Assembly: GCF_002356315.1 (NCBI RefSeq)
Contig: NZ_AP018164.1
Span: 2,108,001-2,172,000 of the forward strand
Source of the DNA: Mycobacterium shigaense
GTDB lineage: Bacteria; Actinomycetota; Actinomycetes; Mycobacteriales; Mycobacteriaceae
Reading direction: 5' to 3'
Length of the DNA: 64,000 nt
Shown one piece after another: positions 1 to 8,456 of this stretch (position 1 is the stretch's first letter; each line of letters opens with the position of its first letter). Made by a program: the position numbers and the translations under genes. The notes beneath the pieces were generated by a model, which saw nothing but the letters and a program-made list of their open reading frames with translations, searched no databases and was not told the DNA's origin.

Positions 1-2
1 GT

Positions 3-1310
3 GCATCCGGCTTGCGCGAATCGGCTACCATCGACCGTGGTGTCATCGCCGACATCCAGCGGGCCGCCGAGACCGGAATCTACGACATCCGTGGCTGGGG
101 CGCCAAACGTCCGCTTCCGCATTTCGATGACTTGTTGTTCCTGGGTGCATCGATGTCGCGGTATCCGTTAGAGGGTTATCGCGAGCGATGCGAAACCGAT
201 GTCGTGCTGGGCGACTTGCATGCGAAACACCCTCTGCACCTGTCGATCCCGGTCACGATCGCCGGCATGAGTTTCGGCGCCTTGTCCGGCCCCGCGAAGG
301 AGGCGCTGGGCCGCGGTGCCAGCGAGGTGGGTACGTCGACGACGACCGGTGACGGGGGAATGACACCGGAGGAGCGCGGCCAATCTAAATACCTTGTCTA
401 CCAATACCTGCCGTCACGCTACGGGATGAATCCCGACGATCTGCGTAAGGCGGATGCCATCGAGGTAGTCCTTGGTCAGGGCGCCAAACCCGGCGGCGGG
501 GGAATGCTGTTGGGGCAGAAGATCTCTGAGCGAGTCGCTCGGATGCGCACGTTGCCTGAAGGCATTGACCAACGCAGTGCCTGCCGTCATCCGGACTGGA
601 CAGGGCCTGACGACCTCGCGATCAAGATCAATGAGTTGCGCGAACTCACGGACTGGGAAAAGCCCATCTACGTCAAGGTTGGTGCCACCCGCACCTACTA
701 CGACGTCAGCCTGGCCGTGCGGTCCGGCGCCGACGTCGTCGTCGTGGACGGGATGCAGGGGGGAACAGCGGCTACCCAGAGCGTGTTCATCGAACACGTC
801 GGTATCCCGACGTTGGCTGCTCTTCCGCAAGCGGTGCAGGCGTTGCAGGAGGCGGGGATGCACCGCAAGGTGCAGCTTGTCGTCTCGGGTGGCATTCGCA
901 GCGGCGCGGACGTGGCCAAGGCGATGGCCCTGGGGGCTGACGCCGTCGCCATCGGGACCGCAGCCTTGATCGCGCTGGGTGATAACCATCCCCGCTATGC
1001 CGACGAGTACGAGAAGCTTGGCAGCGCAGCCGGTTTCTACGACGACTTCCAAGATGGCCGGGACCCGGCCGGCATTACCACGCAGGATCCGACGTTGGCG
1101 GCTCGCTTCGACCCGGTGGCGGGCGGGCGCCGGCTGGCTAATTATTTGCGGGTGCTGACCATGGAGGCGCAGACCATTGCCCGCGCGTGCGGGAAGGCTC
1201 ACCTGCAGCACCTCGAACCCGAGGACTTGGTTGCGATCACGATCGAGGCCGCGGCGATGGCGCGGGTGCCGCTGGCGGGAACCTCCTGGATCCCAGGTGC
1301 GGGTTTGTAA
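3..1310 (+). CDS. glxD: FMN-binding glutamate synthase-like protein (GlxD / N-methylglutamate synthase large subunit), 5' end outside window
   Basis: The reading frame is open to the left edge. A TTG at position 12 is possible, but relatives have a few more N-terminal residues, so the true start is probably upstream of the window. The protein is a GltS-type FMN TIM barrel: GQGAKPGGGG lies near residues 155-164 (counting from TTG) and the phosphate-binding segment SGGIRSGADVAKA near 293-305. The stretch where GltB proteins carry their cysteine cluster reads ALGDNHPRY...GRDPAGITTQ without cysteines, so no [3Fe-4S] centre is expected. GlxB/GlxC/GlxD-like sets make N-methylglutamate from methylamine or related amino acids. 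The stop codon overlaps the next ATG (TAATG), which indicates translational coupling with the FAD oxidoreductase. Family is secure; substrate is inferred. Confidence 0.85.
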   Translation, partial: ASGLRESATIDRGVIADIQRAAETGIYDIRGWGAKRPLPHFDDLLFLGASMSRYPLEGYRERCETDVVLGDLHAKHPLHLSIPVTIAGMSFGALSGPAKEALGRGASEVGTSTTTGDGGMTPEERGQSKYLVYQYLPSRYGMNPDDLRKADAIEVVLGQGAKPGGGGMLLGQKISERVARMRTLPEGIDQRSACRHPDWTGPDDLAIKINELRELTDWEKPIYVKVGATRTYYDVSLAVRSGADVVVVDGMQGGTAATQSVFIEHVGIPTLAALPQAVQALQEAGMHRKVQLVVSGGIRSGADVAKAMALGADAVAIGTAALIALGDNHPRYADEYEKLGSAAGFYDDFQDGRDPAGITTQDPTLAARFDPVAGGRRLANYLRVLTMEAQTIARACGKAHLQHLEPEDLVAITIEAAAMARVPLAGTSWIPGAGL

Positions 1311-2497
1311 TGGCAGATACCGCAGACGTCATCATCCTCGGCGGCGGCCTCGAAGGCGCGGCTGCCGCCTGGGCACTCAGCCAACGCGGGATCACCAACG
1401 TCGTTGTCGTCGAACGCAACACCGTGGGCAGCGGAATGACCGGGAAGTCCTCCGGCATCATCCGCTGTCACTACGGCGTCAGCTCGCTGGCGGCGATGGC
1501 GACGGTCGGGCTGGAGACGTTCGAGAATGCCGAAGAGATCTTTGGCGGCGACATCGGCTTCCGCCAAACCGGCTACGTTGTCGGCGTCAGCGACGCGAAC
1601 GTCGACAACATGCGTAAAAGCCTGGCCGCTCAACGAGAAGTCGGGGTAGAGACCGAAGAGATCGCCGCGGCCGAGGTCGCGAAGATGTGGCCATGGGCCG
1701 ACCTTCGCCCCTTCGGTGCGTTTGGCTGGGAAGCGCGAGGCGGCTACGGCGACGCTTATCAGACCGCACAAGCCTTCATGGTGTCGGCCCGCGCCGCCGG
1801 CGTCCGACTCCGACAGATGACCGAAGTCGTCGGGCTCAGCGTCAATGCCGACCGGGTCGGCGGCATCCTGTTGGCCGACGGCGGCGAGATCCACGCCGAC
1901 ACCGTCATCGTCGCCACCGGCGCGTGGACTCGGGCTTTCCTTTTGCCCTACGGCATTGACGTGCCGATCCGGGTGCATCGCGAGCAGATCGTGATGCTGT
2001 CTCCCGGAATCGATCTCGGCCCGGTGCCGGTGTTTTCCGACCTGGTGTCACTGCAATACGTGCGGCCCGACGTCAACTCGGAGATCCTGTTCGGCAATTC
2101 TGATCTCGCCCAACTCGATATCGTCGATCCCGATCGGTATCTCAACCGGGCAGACGAGGCGTTCGTCGACCTCGCCGTGGAGAAGATCAGTACTCGGTTC
2201 CCCGGCCTGGAGAACGCATCGATCGCGAGCAGCTATGCGGGGTGTTACGACGTGACGCCCGACTGGAATCCGGTCATCTCCACAACCGATATCGACGGTC
2301 TGTTGGTCGCAGCGGGATTCAGCGGCCACGGATTCAAGATCGCTCCGGCGGTGGGAGCGCTGATCGCCGATCTCGTCGTCGAGGGGCGCTCCAAAGATCC
2401 GCGCATCCCGGAATCCGACTTCCGGCTATCGCGATTCGCCGAAGGTGACCTCCTGGTCACCCGCTTTCCCTATGTCGGAGCTGGCGAGATGCGCTGA
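1310..2497 (+). CDS. FAD-dependent oxidoreductase, DAO / sarcosine oxidase beta-like
   Basis: 395 aa. The N-terminal Rossmann motif GGGLEG is at residues 11-16, followed by an acidic residue in VVVVERN, as in the DAO family (sarcosine oxidase beta subunit, N-methylglutamate dehydrogenase subunit, glycine oxidase). The C-terminal segment [20 protein letters not shown] is the usual FAD-closing motif of this family. The ATG shares one base with the stop of the GlxD-like gene. The likely reaction is oxidation of an N-methyl amino acid with release of formaldehyde, which fits the formaldehyde dehydrogenase encoded immediately downstream. No separate alpha/gamma/delta sarcosine-oxidase subunits are present here. 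The exact substrate is unproven. Confidence 0.82.
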   Translation: MADTADVIILGGGLEGAAAAWALSQRGITNVVVVERNTVGSGMTGKSSGIIRCHYGVSSLAAMATVGLETFENAEEIFGGDIGFRQTGYVVGVSDANVDNMRKSLAAQREVGVETEEIAAAEVAKMWPWADLRPFGAFGWEARGGYGDAYQTAQAFMVSARAAGVRLRQMTEVVGLSVNADRVGGILLADGGEIHADTVIVATGAWTRAFLLPYGIDVPIRVHREQIVMLSPGIDLGPVPVFSDLVSLQYVRPDVNSEILFGNSDLAQLDIVDPDRYLNRADEAFVDLAVEKISTRFPGLENASIASSYAGCYDVTPDWNPVISTTDIDGLLVAAGFSGHGFKIAPAVGALIADLVVEGRSKDPRIPESDFRLSRFAEGDLLVTRFPYVGAGEMR

Positions 2498-2556
2498 GCA
2501 CAAACATAACCCGAACTCTCACATCCAACGAATCTCCACGGAAGAAGGAAGAACTC

Positions 2557-3642
2557 ATGCAGCAGGTAGAGGGCGTCGTGGCCCTGACCAAGGGCGCACC
2601 GGCCGAGCTGACCACCATCATCCTGCCCGATCCGGGTCCGCACGATGTCGTCGTGAAGATCCAGGCATGCGGGGTCTGCCACACCGATCTGGCGTACCGC
2701 GACGGCGGGATCAACGACGAATTCCCATTCTTGCTAGGACATGAGGCTGCCGGTGTCGTCGAAACGGTCGGTTCCGGCGTCACCCATGTCGAGGTCGGCG
2801 ATTTCGTCGTCCTCAACTGGCGCGCGGTCTGTGGGCATTGCCGGGCATGCAAGCGGGGCCGGCCCTGGTACTGCTTCGATACCCACAACGCGTCGGCACC
2901 GATGACCCTGTCGGACGGCACCGAGTTGACGCCCGCACTGGGCATCGGGGCGTTCGCGGAGAAGACGTTGGTCCACGAGGGACAGTGCACCAAGGTCCCC
3001 GACGCCGATCCGGCGGTGGTCGGGCTGCTGGGTTGTGGGGTGATGGCCGGGCTCGGCGCCGCGGTGAACACCGCGGCCGTGGGACGCGGCGACTCCGTGG
3101 CAGTGATCGGCTGCGGCGGTGTGGGTGCTGCCGCGATTGCCGGAGCTCGGCTGGCCGGCGCTGCCACCGTCATCGCGATCGACCGCGACGCCCGCAAACT
3201 CGAATGGGCGCGTGAGCTAGGGGCGACCCACGTGATCGACGCGACGGCAATCCCCGACGTGATCACCGCCGTCCGGGAGCTGACGGGCGGATTCGGTGCC
3301 GATGCCGTGATCGACGCGGTGGGCCGTCCCGAGACGTGGAAGCAAGCGTTCTACGCGCGCGACCTCGCCGGAACCGTGGTGCTCGTCGGTGTTCCGACCC
3401 CGGACATGATGCTCGACATGCCGCTGGTGGATTTCTTCTCTCGCGGTGGCGCGCTCAAGTCCTCTTGGTACGGCGACTGCTTGCCCGAACGCGACTTTCC
3501 GGTGCTAGTCGATCTTTATCAACAGGGACGTCTGCCGTTGGACACATTCGTCACCGAACGTATCGATCTCGGCGACATCGAAACGGCGTTCGCCGAGATG
3601 AAGCAGGGCACGGTGCTGCGATCGGTGGTGGTGCTCAAATGA
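2557..3642 (+). CDS. mscR: S-(hydroxymethyl)mycothiol dehydrogenase (mycothiol-dependent formaldehyde dehydrogenase)
   Basis: 361 aa, class III-type zinc alcohol dehydrogenase matching the mycobacterial MscR/Rv2259 type. Catalytic zinc ligands are C41 (CGVCHTD) and H62/E63 (GHEAAG). Structural zinc ligands are C92, C95, C98 and C106 (CGHCRACK...C). The NAD-binding motif GCGGVGAAA follows. It oxidises the spontaneous formaldehyde-mycothiol adduct and can also reduce S-nitrosomycothiol. The ATG is preceded by a purine-rich ribosome site (GGAAGAAGGAAG). Its stop overlaps the next ATG (ATGA), the same pairing with an MBL-fold gene as Rv2259-Rv2260. Placement after a formaldehyde-producing oxidase suggests local detoxification. 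Confidence 0.9.
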   Translation: MQQVEGVVALTKGAPAELTTIILPDPGPHDVVVKIQACGVCHTDLAYRDGGINDEFPFLLGHEAAGVVETVGSGVTHVEVGDFVVLNWRAVCGHCRACKRGRPWYCFDTHNASAPMTLSDGTELTPALGIGAFAEKTLVHEGQCTKVPDADPAVVGLLGCGVMAGLGAAVNTAAVGRGDSVAVIGCGGVGAAAIAGARLAGAATVIAIDRDARKLEWARELGATHVIDATAIPDVITAVRELTGGFGADAVIDAVGRPETWKQAFYARDLAGTVVLVGVPTPDMMLDMPLVDFFSRGGALKSSWYGDCLPERDFPVLVDLYQQGRLPLDTFVTERIDLGDIETAFAEMKQGTVLRSVVVLK

Positions 3643-4274
3643 CCGCAATCGGTAGCGGTATCCAACGTGTGATCACCCAGGGAATTTTCGAACTTGACGG
3701 TGGCAGTTGGGAAGTCGACAACAATGTCTGGGTCGTCGGCGATGACAAAGAGGTCATCGTCGTCGACGCAGCCCACGACGCGAAGGCGATCGAGGCTGCG
3801 GTCGGTGGTCGCCACGTCGTCGCCGTGATCTGTACCCATGGCCACAACGACCACATCACCGTTGCCCCAGAGCTTGGCGTTGACCTCGATGCGCCGGTAT
3901 TGCTCAACCCTGCTGACGGCATGTTGTGGCGAATGACCCATGGCGGCAATGCATTCCTGCCGATTGAAGATGGTCAGATACTCACCGCCGGTGGCATCGA
4001 TCTGCACGCCATTACGACACCCGGACATTCCCCGGGCTCGACATGCCTGTATGTCCCTGACCTTGCGGCGGTATTTTCCGGCGACACCCTGTTCCAGGGC
4101 GGCCCTGGGGCCACGGGCCGTTCGTTCTCGGATTTCCCCACCATTCTCGGATCGATCAAAGACAAACTGGGTCGGCTCCCCGCCGATACCGTTGTCTACA
4201 CCGGACACGGTGACACCACCACGATCGGGGGAGAGATCGTGCATTACGACGAGTGGGTGGCGCGGGGTAATTGA
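3639..4274 (+). CDS. MBL-fold metallohydrolase (Rv2260-like)
   Basis: 211 aa metallo-beta-lactamase-fold hydrolase with the metal motif THGHNDH (H67, H69, D71, H72) and the later TPGHSPGS and GHGDTT histidine motifs, a glyoxalase II-like architecture. It overlaps mscR by 4 bp. By context it probably hydrolyses the S-formylmycothiol produced by MscR; this is an inference from gene pairing, as the sequence shows only the fold and metal site. It is the last gene of the operon, with a strong hairpin following. Confidence 0.85.
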   Translation: MTAIGSGIQRVITQGIFELDGGSWEVDNNVWVVGDDKEVIVVDAAHDAKAIEAAVGGRHVVAVICTHGHNDHITVAPELGVDLDAPVLLNPADGMLWRMTHGGNAFLPIEDGQILTAGGIDLHAITTPGHSPGSTCLYVPDLAAVFSGDTLFQGGPGATGRSFSDFPTILGSIKDKLGRLPADTVVYTGHGDTTTIGGEIVHYDEWVARGN

Positions 4275-4303
4275 TGCGCTCGTAAGAGTCTGTCACTAAA
4301 CCA

Positions 4304-4347
4304 AATGGGGGCTGGCACGGCGCAAAATGCGCGTGCCAGCCCCCATT
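4304..4347. terminator. Bidirectional hairpin terminator between the mscR operon and the PPE gene
   Basis: Left arm AATGGGGGCTGGCACGGCGC (4304-4323), loop AAAAT, right arm 4329-4347 complementary over 19 pairs with a single bulged G. There is no U-tract, as is common for mycobacterial terminators. It lies between convergent genes. The rest of 4275-4507 shows no gene. Confidence 0.8.
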
Positions 4348-4507
4348 ACTGTGTCAGCACCATCCCGTAGCAGCGGGCCGTATTACGTTTTGTTGCAATA
4401 TCTTTCGCCGAAATATGCCGTCGCCACTGAACACAGGGGTGTGCTCCGTGGGCGCGTGATTTCGCCCTTAGGGCGCAGATCGTTGCGGCCGGTCTGGTGG
4501 ATGGGTT

Positions 4508-5578
4508 TTAGCCTGCGGAGGGTGGCCGCGTAATGATCTGGGGGCGAAAGCCGTATTGCGGGGCGTGACGTCCGATGGCTCGGCTACTCATGTTTGCCAT
4601 CGGCATTCCGGGCATACCGGGTGCGGCTGCTTGCCCTTGCGAAACCATAGGTGTGCCAATCGCCGATGAGACGCGGGTGATTTCTGACGCCGTGGTCCAG
4701 CTCTGCGGTACCGCCAACTTGCCGATCAGGGTGGCGTTGCCGGCGCCGGACGTGACGGCTCCGAAACCGGTCGCTCGTGCCAGCTCGCCGGCGATCGCGC
4801 CGATGTCGGCGCTTGCCGCCGCCGCACCGTCCGCCGCGGCCGCGGCACCGTCCCCGGCTGCGGCCGCGGCGTCACCGCCGGCACCCAAGCCCGCATACGT
4901 GGTGGGCAGGGTGAACCCGGCGACCACGGTGGCAATGGAGTTCACCAAGTTGGAGTTCGGTCCCCAGTTGTTGATCAAGTCCGTCCACCATTCCGGCGGC
5001 TGCCACGGCGGCGTGGGCGGGTCGTCCGTCAAGCCCGGGTGGACGACCTCGGGTGGTGCGGCAGCGGGAGTCAGCCGCGCGGCGGCCATCGACGCGGCCG
5101 CGTAGCTGGTCATCGCATCGGCGTCCTGAGCCCACATCTCCATGTACTGCGCCTGGGTGGCCATGATTGCCGGGGTGTTCTGCCCGAGCAAGTTGGTCGC
5201 CACCAGGTAAGCCAACTCGCTGCGGTTAGCGGCGACCACTGCCGGTGGGACGGTCGCGGCGAAGGCGGCTTCGTAGGCGGCCGCGGCCGCGTCGGCCCGC
5301 ATGGCGGTGCGGTCGGCCCAGGCGGCGGTGGTCCGCAGCCACGTCGTATAGCGCGCCGCGGCAGTGGCCGCCGGCGATGCCGACACCGGGCCGTGCCATT
5401 GCTCGTCGACCAGCGCGGTCATCGTCGAGTCAAACGCCGCCGCGCAATGATGCAGTTCCGCGGCGAGACTTCGCCATGCCGATGCCGCGGCGAGCATCGA
5501 GCCCGAACCATCTCCGGCATACATCAGTGCGGAGTTGATCTCGGGCGGCCGTAATGCGAAATCTATTGGGCCTGTCAC
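4508..5578 (-). CDS. PPE family protein, PPE-SVP subgroup
   Basis: 356 aa from the preferred GTG at 5578; an ATG lies 18 nt upstream, but GAGGAG is placed five bases before the GTG, which makes the GTG more likely. PPE is at residues 11-13, and the WxG-type QWHGP at about 60-64 is the helical hairpin turn. The SVP-type motif LAVPQSW sits near residues 288-294, and the C-terminus ends in the usual FRP...ITRPP form. A run of Ala/Gly around residues 240-260 is low complexity. PPE proteins are exported by ESX systems, normally with a PE partner; no PE gene is adjacent. It lies 43 bp downstream of an enoyl-CoA hydratase on the same strand and may share its iron-box promoter. Confidence 0.9.
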   Translation of the reverse strand: MTGPIDFALRPPEINSALMYAGDGSGSMLAAASAWRSLAAELHHCAAAFDSTMTALVDEQWHGPVSASPAATAAARYTTWLRTTAAWADRTAMRADAAAAAYEAAFAATVPPAVVAANRSELAYLVATNLLGQNTPAIMATQAQYMEMWAQDADAMTSYAAASMAAARLTPAAAPPEVVHPGLTDDPPTPPWQPPEWWTDLINNWGPNSNLVNSIATVVAGFTLPTTYAGLGAGGDAAAAAGDGAAAAADGAAAASADIGAIAGELARATGFGAVTSGAGNATLIGKLAVPQSWTTASEITRVSSAIGTPMVSQGQAAAPGMPGMPMANMSSRAIGRHAPQYGFRPQIITRPPSAG

Positions 5579-5621
5579 GCTCACTCCTCTGGACATGGGG
5601 TCTCGGCTGGCACGCGAATTC

Positions 5622-6377
5622 TCACGGACTGTTTACGATTGCGCCCGCGTCGTTGAGAACCGCATAGGAGAGCTGCTCGAGCAATAGGGCTGCTTCCTTC
5701 GGCGCATCGAAGCTCACGCTCAGCACCCGTTTGGTGATCTGCAGTGCGAGTGGAGAGTGGGCGGCCAGGGTGCGCGCAATGCCGATCGCGCACTGCACAT
5801 GGCAGCCGGGCGGGCTGATCTCGGTGACGATGCCCCACTGCTCCGCCTGCCGGGTGGTGAGGCGTCGGCCGCGCAGCACCAGGTCGCTTGCGCGCCCCGC
5901 ACCCACGGCCCGAACGATCCGGGTGAGCCCGCCCGAGGAGGGCAGGATTCCGATGCCAATCTCCGGAAGGCCGAAAACCGCTGCGGCGTCGGCGATTCGC
6001 AGGTCGGCCGCCAGCGCCAATTCGAGTCCGCCACCTAGGCAGTAACCGGTGATCGCGGCCACCGTCGGTTGCGGGAGCATCGCGAATTCCTCGTAGACTC
6101 GGCCCGAGCCGCGGTAGTACTCGACGATGTCGCGCGTGGTCATCAGCCGCAGTTCGGTGAGGTCGGCACCCGCCGAGAACACGGTGTCGCCGCCCGTAAC
6201 GACGACGGCTCGGCTGGATTTGACTTCCGGACTGCTCAGCGCACGCAGCAATTCGGATTCCATGTGCGACGAGAGCGCATTGAGTTTGCGCTCCCGTCGC
6301 AGCATGATCACCGCAACGTCGTCGTGGGACGAAACATCAACAGTCCCAACGAAGTCATCAGACACGTTCCTTACCAT
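5622..6377 (-). CDS. Enoyl-CoA hydratase/isomerase family protein
   Basis: 251 aa crotonase. Oxyanion-hole segments are FSAGADL (67-73) and GGGLEL (115-120). Both glutamates used by true hydratases are present, E119 in GGGLE and E139 in PEIGIG, so hydratase activity is plausible. ATG 6377 has no ribosome site and a TATATT -10-like element lies at 6383-6378. A GTG at 6365 is therefore a credible alternative start on a nearly leaderless mRNA. An IdeR-like palindrome lies directly upstream. It follows two acyl-CoA dehydrogenases and an acyl-CoA synthetase on the same strand, consistent with the hydration step of a beta-oxidation-like route. Confidence 0.88.
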   Translation of the reverse strand: MVRNVSDDFVGTVDVSSHDDVAVIMLRRERKLNALSSHMESELLRALSSPEVKSSRAVVVTGGDTVFSAGADLTELRLMTTRDIVEYYRGSGRVYEEFAMLPQPTVAAITGYCLGGGLELALAADLRIADAAAVFGLPEIGIGILPSSGGLTRIVRAVGAGRASDLVLRGRRLTTRQAEQWGIVTEISPPGCHVQCAIGIARTLAAHSPLALQITKRVLSVSFDAPKEAALLLEQLSYAVLNDAGAIVNSP

Positions 6378-6378
6378 A

Positions 6379-6403
6379 ATATATGGTTAGGCTAACCGTA
6401 TAT
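6379..6403 (-). promoter_or_regulatory. Iron-box-like palindrome (IdeR/DtxR type) upstream of the enoyl-CoA hydratase
   Basis: Two 12-bp arms (ATATATGGTTAG and CTAACCGTATAT) flank one central G with 11 of 12 positions complementary. The core GGTTAGGCTAACC (6385-6397) is identical to the centre of the published mycobacterial iron box. Over the 19-bp box 6382-6400, 15 positions match. It overlaps a TATATT -10-like element on the - strand, the usual place for IdeR repression. Confidence 0.65.
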
Positions 6404-6431
6404 GATTTGCGACACAATCTGCAGCGCGGTA

Positions 6432-7631
6432 TCACTGCACATCAGATGATGCGCGGAAAGACAGCAGCTTTTCCAGCCCGCGCTTGCTGGTCTCGTTCGC
6501 GATGACGAGGCGTTGAATCTCCGAGGTGCCTTCCCAAATCCGGTCGACCCGCAGCTCACGCCACAGCCGCTCGACCGGATAGTCGCGGATATAGCCGCGG
6601 CCGCCGAAGATCTGTACGGCGCGATCCGCCACCCGGTTCGATGCCTCGGACGCGGCGAGTTTTACCGTTGCGGCCTTGGCGTGCAATGTCTTTCGTTGGT
6701 CGGGATCACTCAGATCGGCTTGATCGAATTCCCAGGCGACCTGGTGGGTTAGCGCCCGGTTGGTGGTGATGTCGACGACCGAGTCGGCGATCATGCCCGC
6801 AATGAGCTGCCGGTTGATCAGCGGCTGGCCGCCCTGCACTCGTTCGCGTGCCCAGTCGACGGCGTGTGTCAGTGCGCGTTCGGCGGCGCCGATGGTCCGC
6901 GCGCCAATCATCAATCGCTCCTCGGTGAACCAGTCCCGGGTCAATTCCAGCCCGGCGCCGACGCCGCCGAGCACCGCATCCGCCCCGACTCGCACGTCGG
7001 TGAAGCTGAATTCGGGGTGCTCGTAGACGAATGTGTGGGTGTAGCGCGGGACATTGGTGATGGCCACCCCCGGTGTGGCGACGTCCACCAGGAACATGGT
7101 CGGAGCGTGTTCCGGCTCGACGTAGGCGAGCACGATCAGATAGTCGGCGACGTCTCCGACGGTGACGAACCACTTTTCGCCGTTGATTACGTAGCCGCCG
7201 TCGCCGTCCGGCATCGCGGTGGTCTTGGCGGCCGAGAAATCCGATCCAGCAGCGGCTTCCGAGATGGCAACCGCGTCACGGCGCTCACCGCGCGCGCTCG
7301 GGATCAGGTACCGCTCGCGTTGCGCCGCGGAGGCGTGCGCAAGCGGGTTGGCCGGCCGCCACACCGTGTCCCACAGTGCGTTCGTCAGCTTGCCGAGTTC
7401 GTCTTGCACCACGACCTGTTCCAGCACACTGAGCCCGGCCCCGCCGAACTCGGTTGCCGTGTTGATCGCCTGTAGGCCCGAGCCCAGCACGGCGGCCTTG
7501 ATCGAGGCATGCGACTCGGTCGACAGTCCGTTGTTGCGTTCGCACTCGTCCTCGAAGGGCATGATCTTCTCGGTGAGGGCACGGGCGCGGCCTTTGAGCT
7601 CGGCTAACCGTGCGGTGTATGCGAATTCCAT
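6432..7631 (-). CDS. Acyl-CoA dehydrogenase
   Basis: 399 aa FAD-dependent acyl-CoA dehydrogenase. It has GGAG in the N-terminal domain, the substrate/FAD segment ISEAAAGSDFSA followed by NGEKWFVT, and the C-terminal IWEGTSEIQR in which E367 aligns with the catalytic base of medium-chain enzymes. IFGGRGYIRDYPVERLWRELR is the usual FAD-dimer motif. The ATG directly abuts the SDR stop (TAAATG), so the two are co-translated. The paralogue encoded at 8457-9626 is clearly related but distinct, suggesting two successive or differently sized acyl substrates in one pathway. Confidence 0.9.
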   Translation of the reverse strand: MEFAYTARLAELKGRARALTEKIMPFEDECERNNGLSTESHASIKAAVLGSGLQAINTATEFGGAGLSVLEQVVVQDELGKLTNALWDTVWRPANPLAHASAAQRERYLIPSARGERRDAVAISEAAAGSDFSAAKTTAMPDGDGGYVINGEKWFVTVGDVADYLIVLAYVEPEHAPTMFLVDVATPGVAITNVPRYTHTFVYEHPEFSFTDVRVGADAVLGGVGAGLELTRDWFTEERLMIGARTIGAAERALTHAVDWARERVQGGQPLINRQLIAGMIADSVVDITTNRALTHQVAWEFDQADLSDPDQRKTLHAKAATVKLAASEASNRVADRAVQIFGGRGYIRDYPVERLWRELRVDRIWEGTSEIQRLVIANETSKRGLEKLLSFRASSDVQ

Positions 7632-8456
7632 TTAACAATAGATCCTTTCACTACATTGTTTATCCAGTTCGGGTGCCGGTTGTCCGGCGCCCAACGCATC
7701 GGCACCGCCGTCGATGACGACAGTCGTGCCGGTGACATAGCTCCCCGACGGTGACGCGAGAAATGCGATCACTTCGGAGACTTCTTCCGGCGTGCCGAAT
7801 CGGCGCAGTGGTACCGCGGCTTCCCAGTTGGCACGGTCGTCGGGGGAGTAGTTGCGCCGCACGCCGTCGGTCGCGATCGTGCCAGGCGCGATGCAGACGG
7901 TCCGAATCCCGAATCGGCTCCATTCCAGGGAGAGTCCCGCCGCCAAGTTCTCCAGGGCGGCGCGGGCGGCACTGGCATGCACCATCGTCGCGATGCCGCG
8001 TCGGGGTGAGAACGCCAGGAAGAAGATCGCGCCCGACCGCTGTGGGATCATCGTGCGCACCGCGACTTCGCGCGTCACCGCCCATGCCGCGTCGACCGTG
8101 ACGCGGTGCACGGCGCGCCAGCCCTTGACCGTGATCTGCTCGGCGGGGGCGCTGAACTGACCGCCCGCGTTGTTGACCAGGATGTCGATCCGGCCGAACC
8201 GTTCGAGGCAGCGATCGACCAAACGCTGAACCTGTTCGTCGTCCCGGACATCGGTGGCAACCGCCAAGGCCTGTGTACCAAGGGATTCGATTTCGGCGGC
8301 CGTCTTCTGCAGCGGCTCCGGCCGGCGCCCGGCGATCACCACGTCGGCGCCGCACCGCGCCAGGTCGAGGGCGACGGCCCGGCCGATTCCGGTGCCGCCG
8401 CCGGTGACCAGCGCGACCGCCCCGCGGTGCGCGTCGGATCGCAGTACCCGACTCAT
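7632..8456 (-). CDS. SDR family oxidoreductase lacking the YxxxK dyad
   Basis: 274 aa short-chain dehydrogenase. It has the cofactor motif TGGGTGIG (18-25), an R-R basic pair after strand 2 suggesting NADP preference, a DV motif, NNAGG and the C-terminal GSYVTGTTVVIDGG. In the segment where Tyr-x-x-x-Lys is expected it reads HASAARAAL with neither residue, as in the dienoyl-CoA-reductase-like and citronellol-type SDRs that depart from the classical dyad. It is flanked without spacing by two acyl-CoA dehydrogenase genes (TAG-ATG and TAA-ATG junctions), so a role on a CoA ester or related alcohol is likely; the reaction is not determined. Confidence 0.85.
   Translation of the reverse strand: MSRVLRSDAHRGAVALVTGGGTGIGRAVALDLARCGADVVIAGRRPEPLQKTAAEIESLGTQALAVATDVRDDEQVQRLVDRCLERFGRIDILVNNAGGQFSAPAEQITVKGWRAVHRVTVDAAWAVTREVAVRTMIPQRSGAIFFLAFSPRRGIATMVHASAARAALENLAAGLSLEWSRFGIRTVCIAPGTIATDGVRRNYSPDDRANWEAAVPLRRFGTPEEVSEVIAFLASPSGSYVTGTTVVIDGGADALGAGQPAPELDKQCSERIYC

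Noticed and set aside
6379..6403. Palindrome as a KstR/KstR2 cholesterol-regulon site
   Set aside because: The core lacks the KstR (AAC..GTT) and KstR2 (CAAG..CTTG) half-sites and instead matches the IdeR box.
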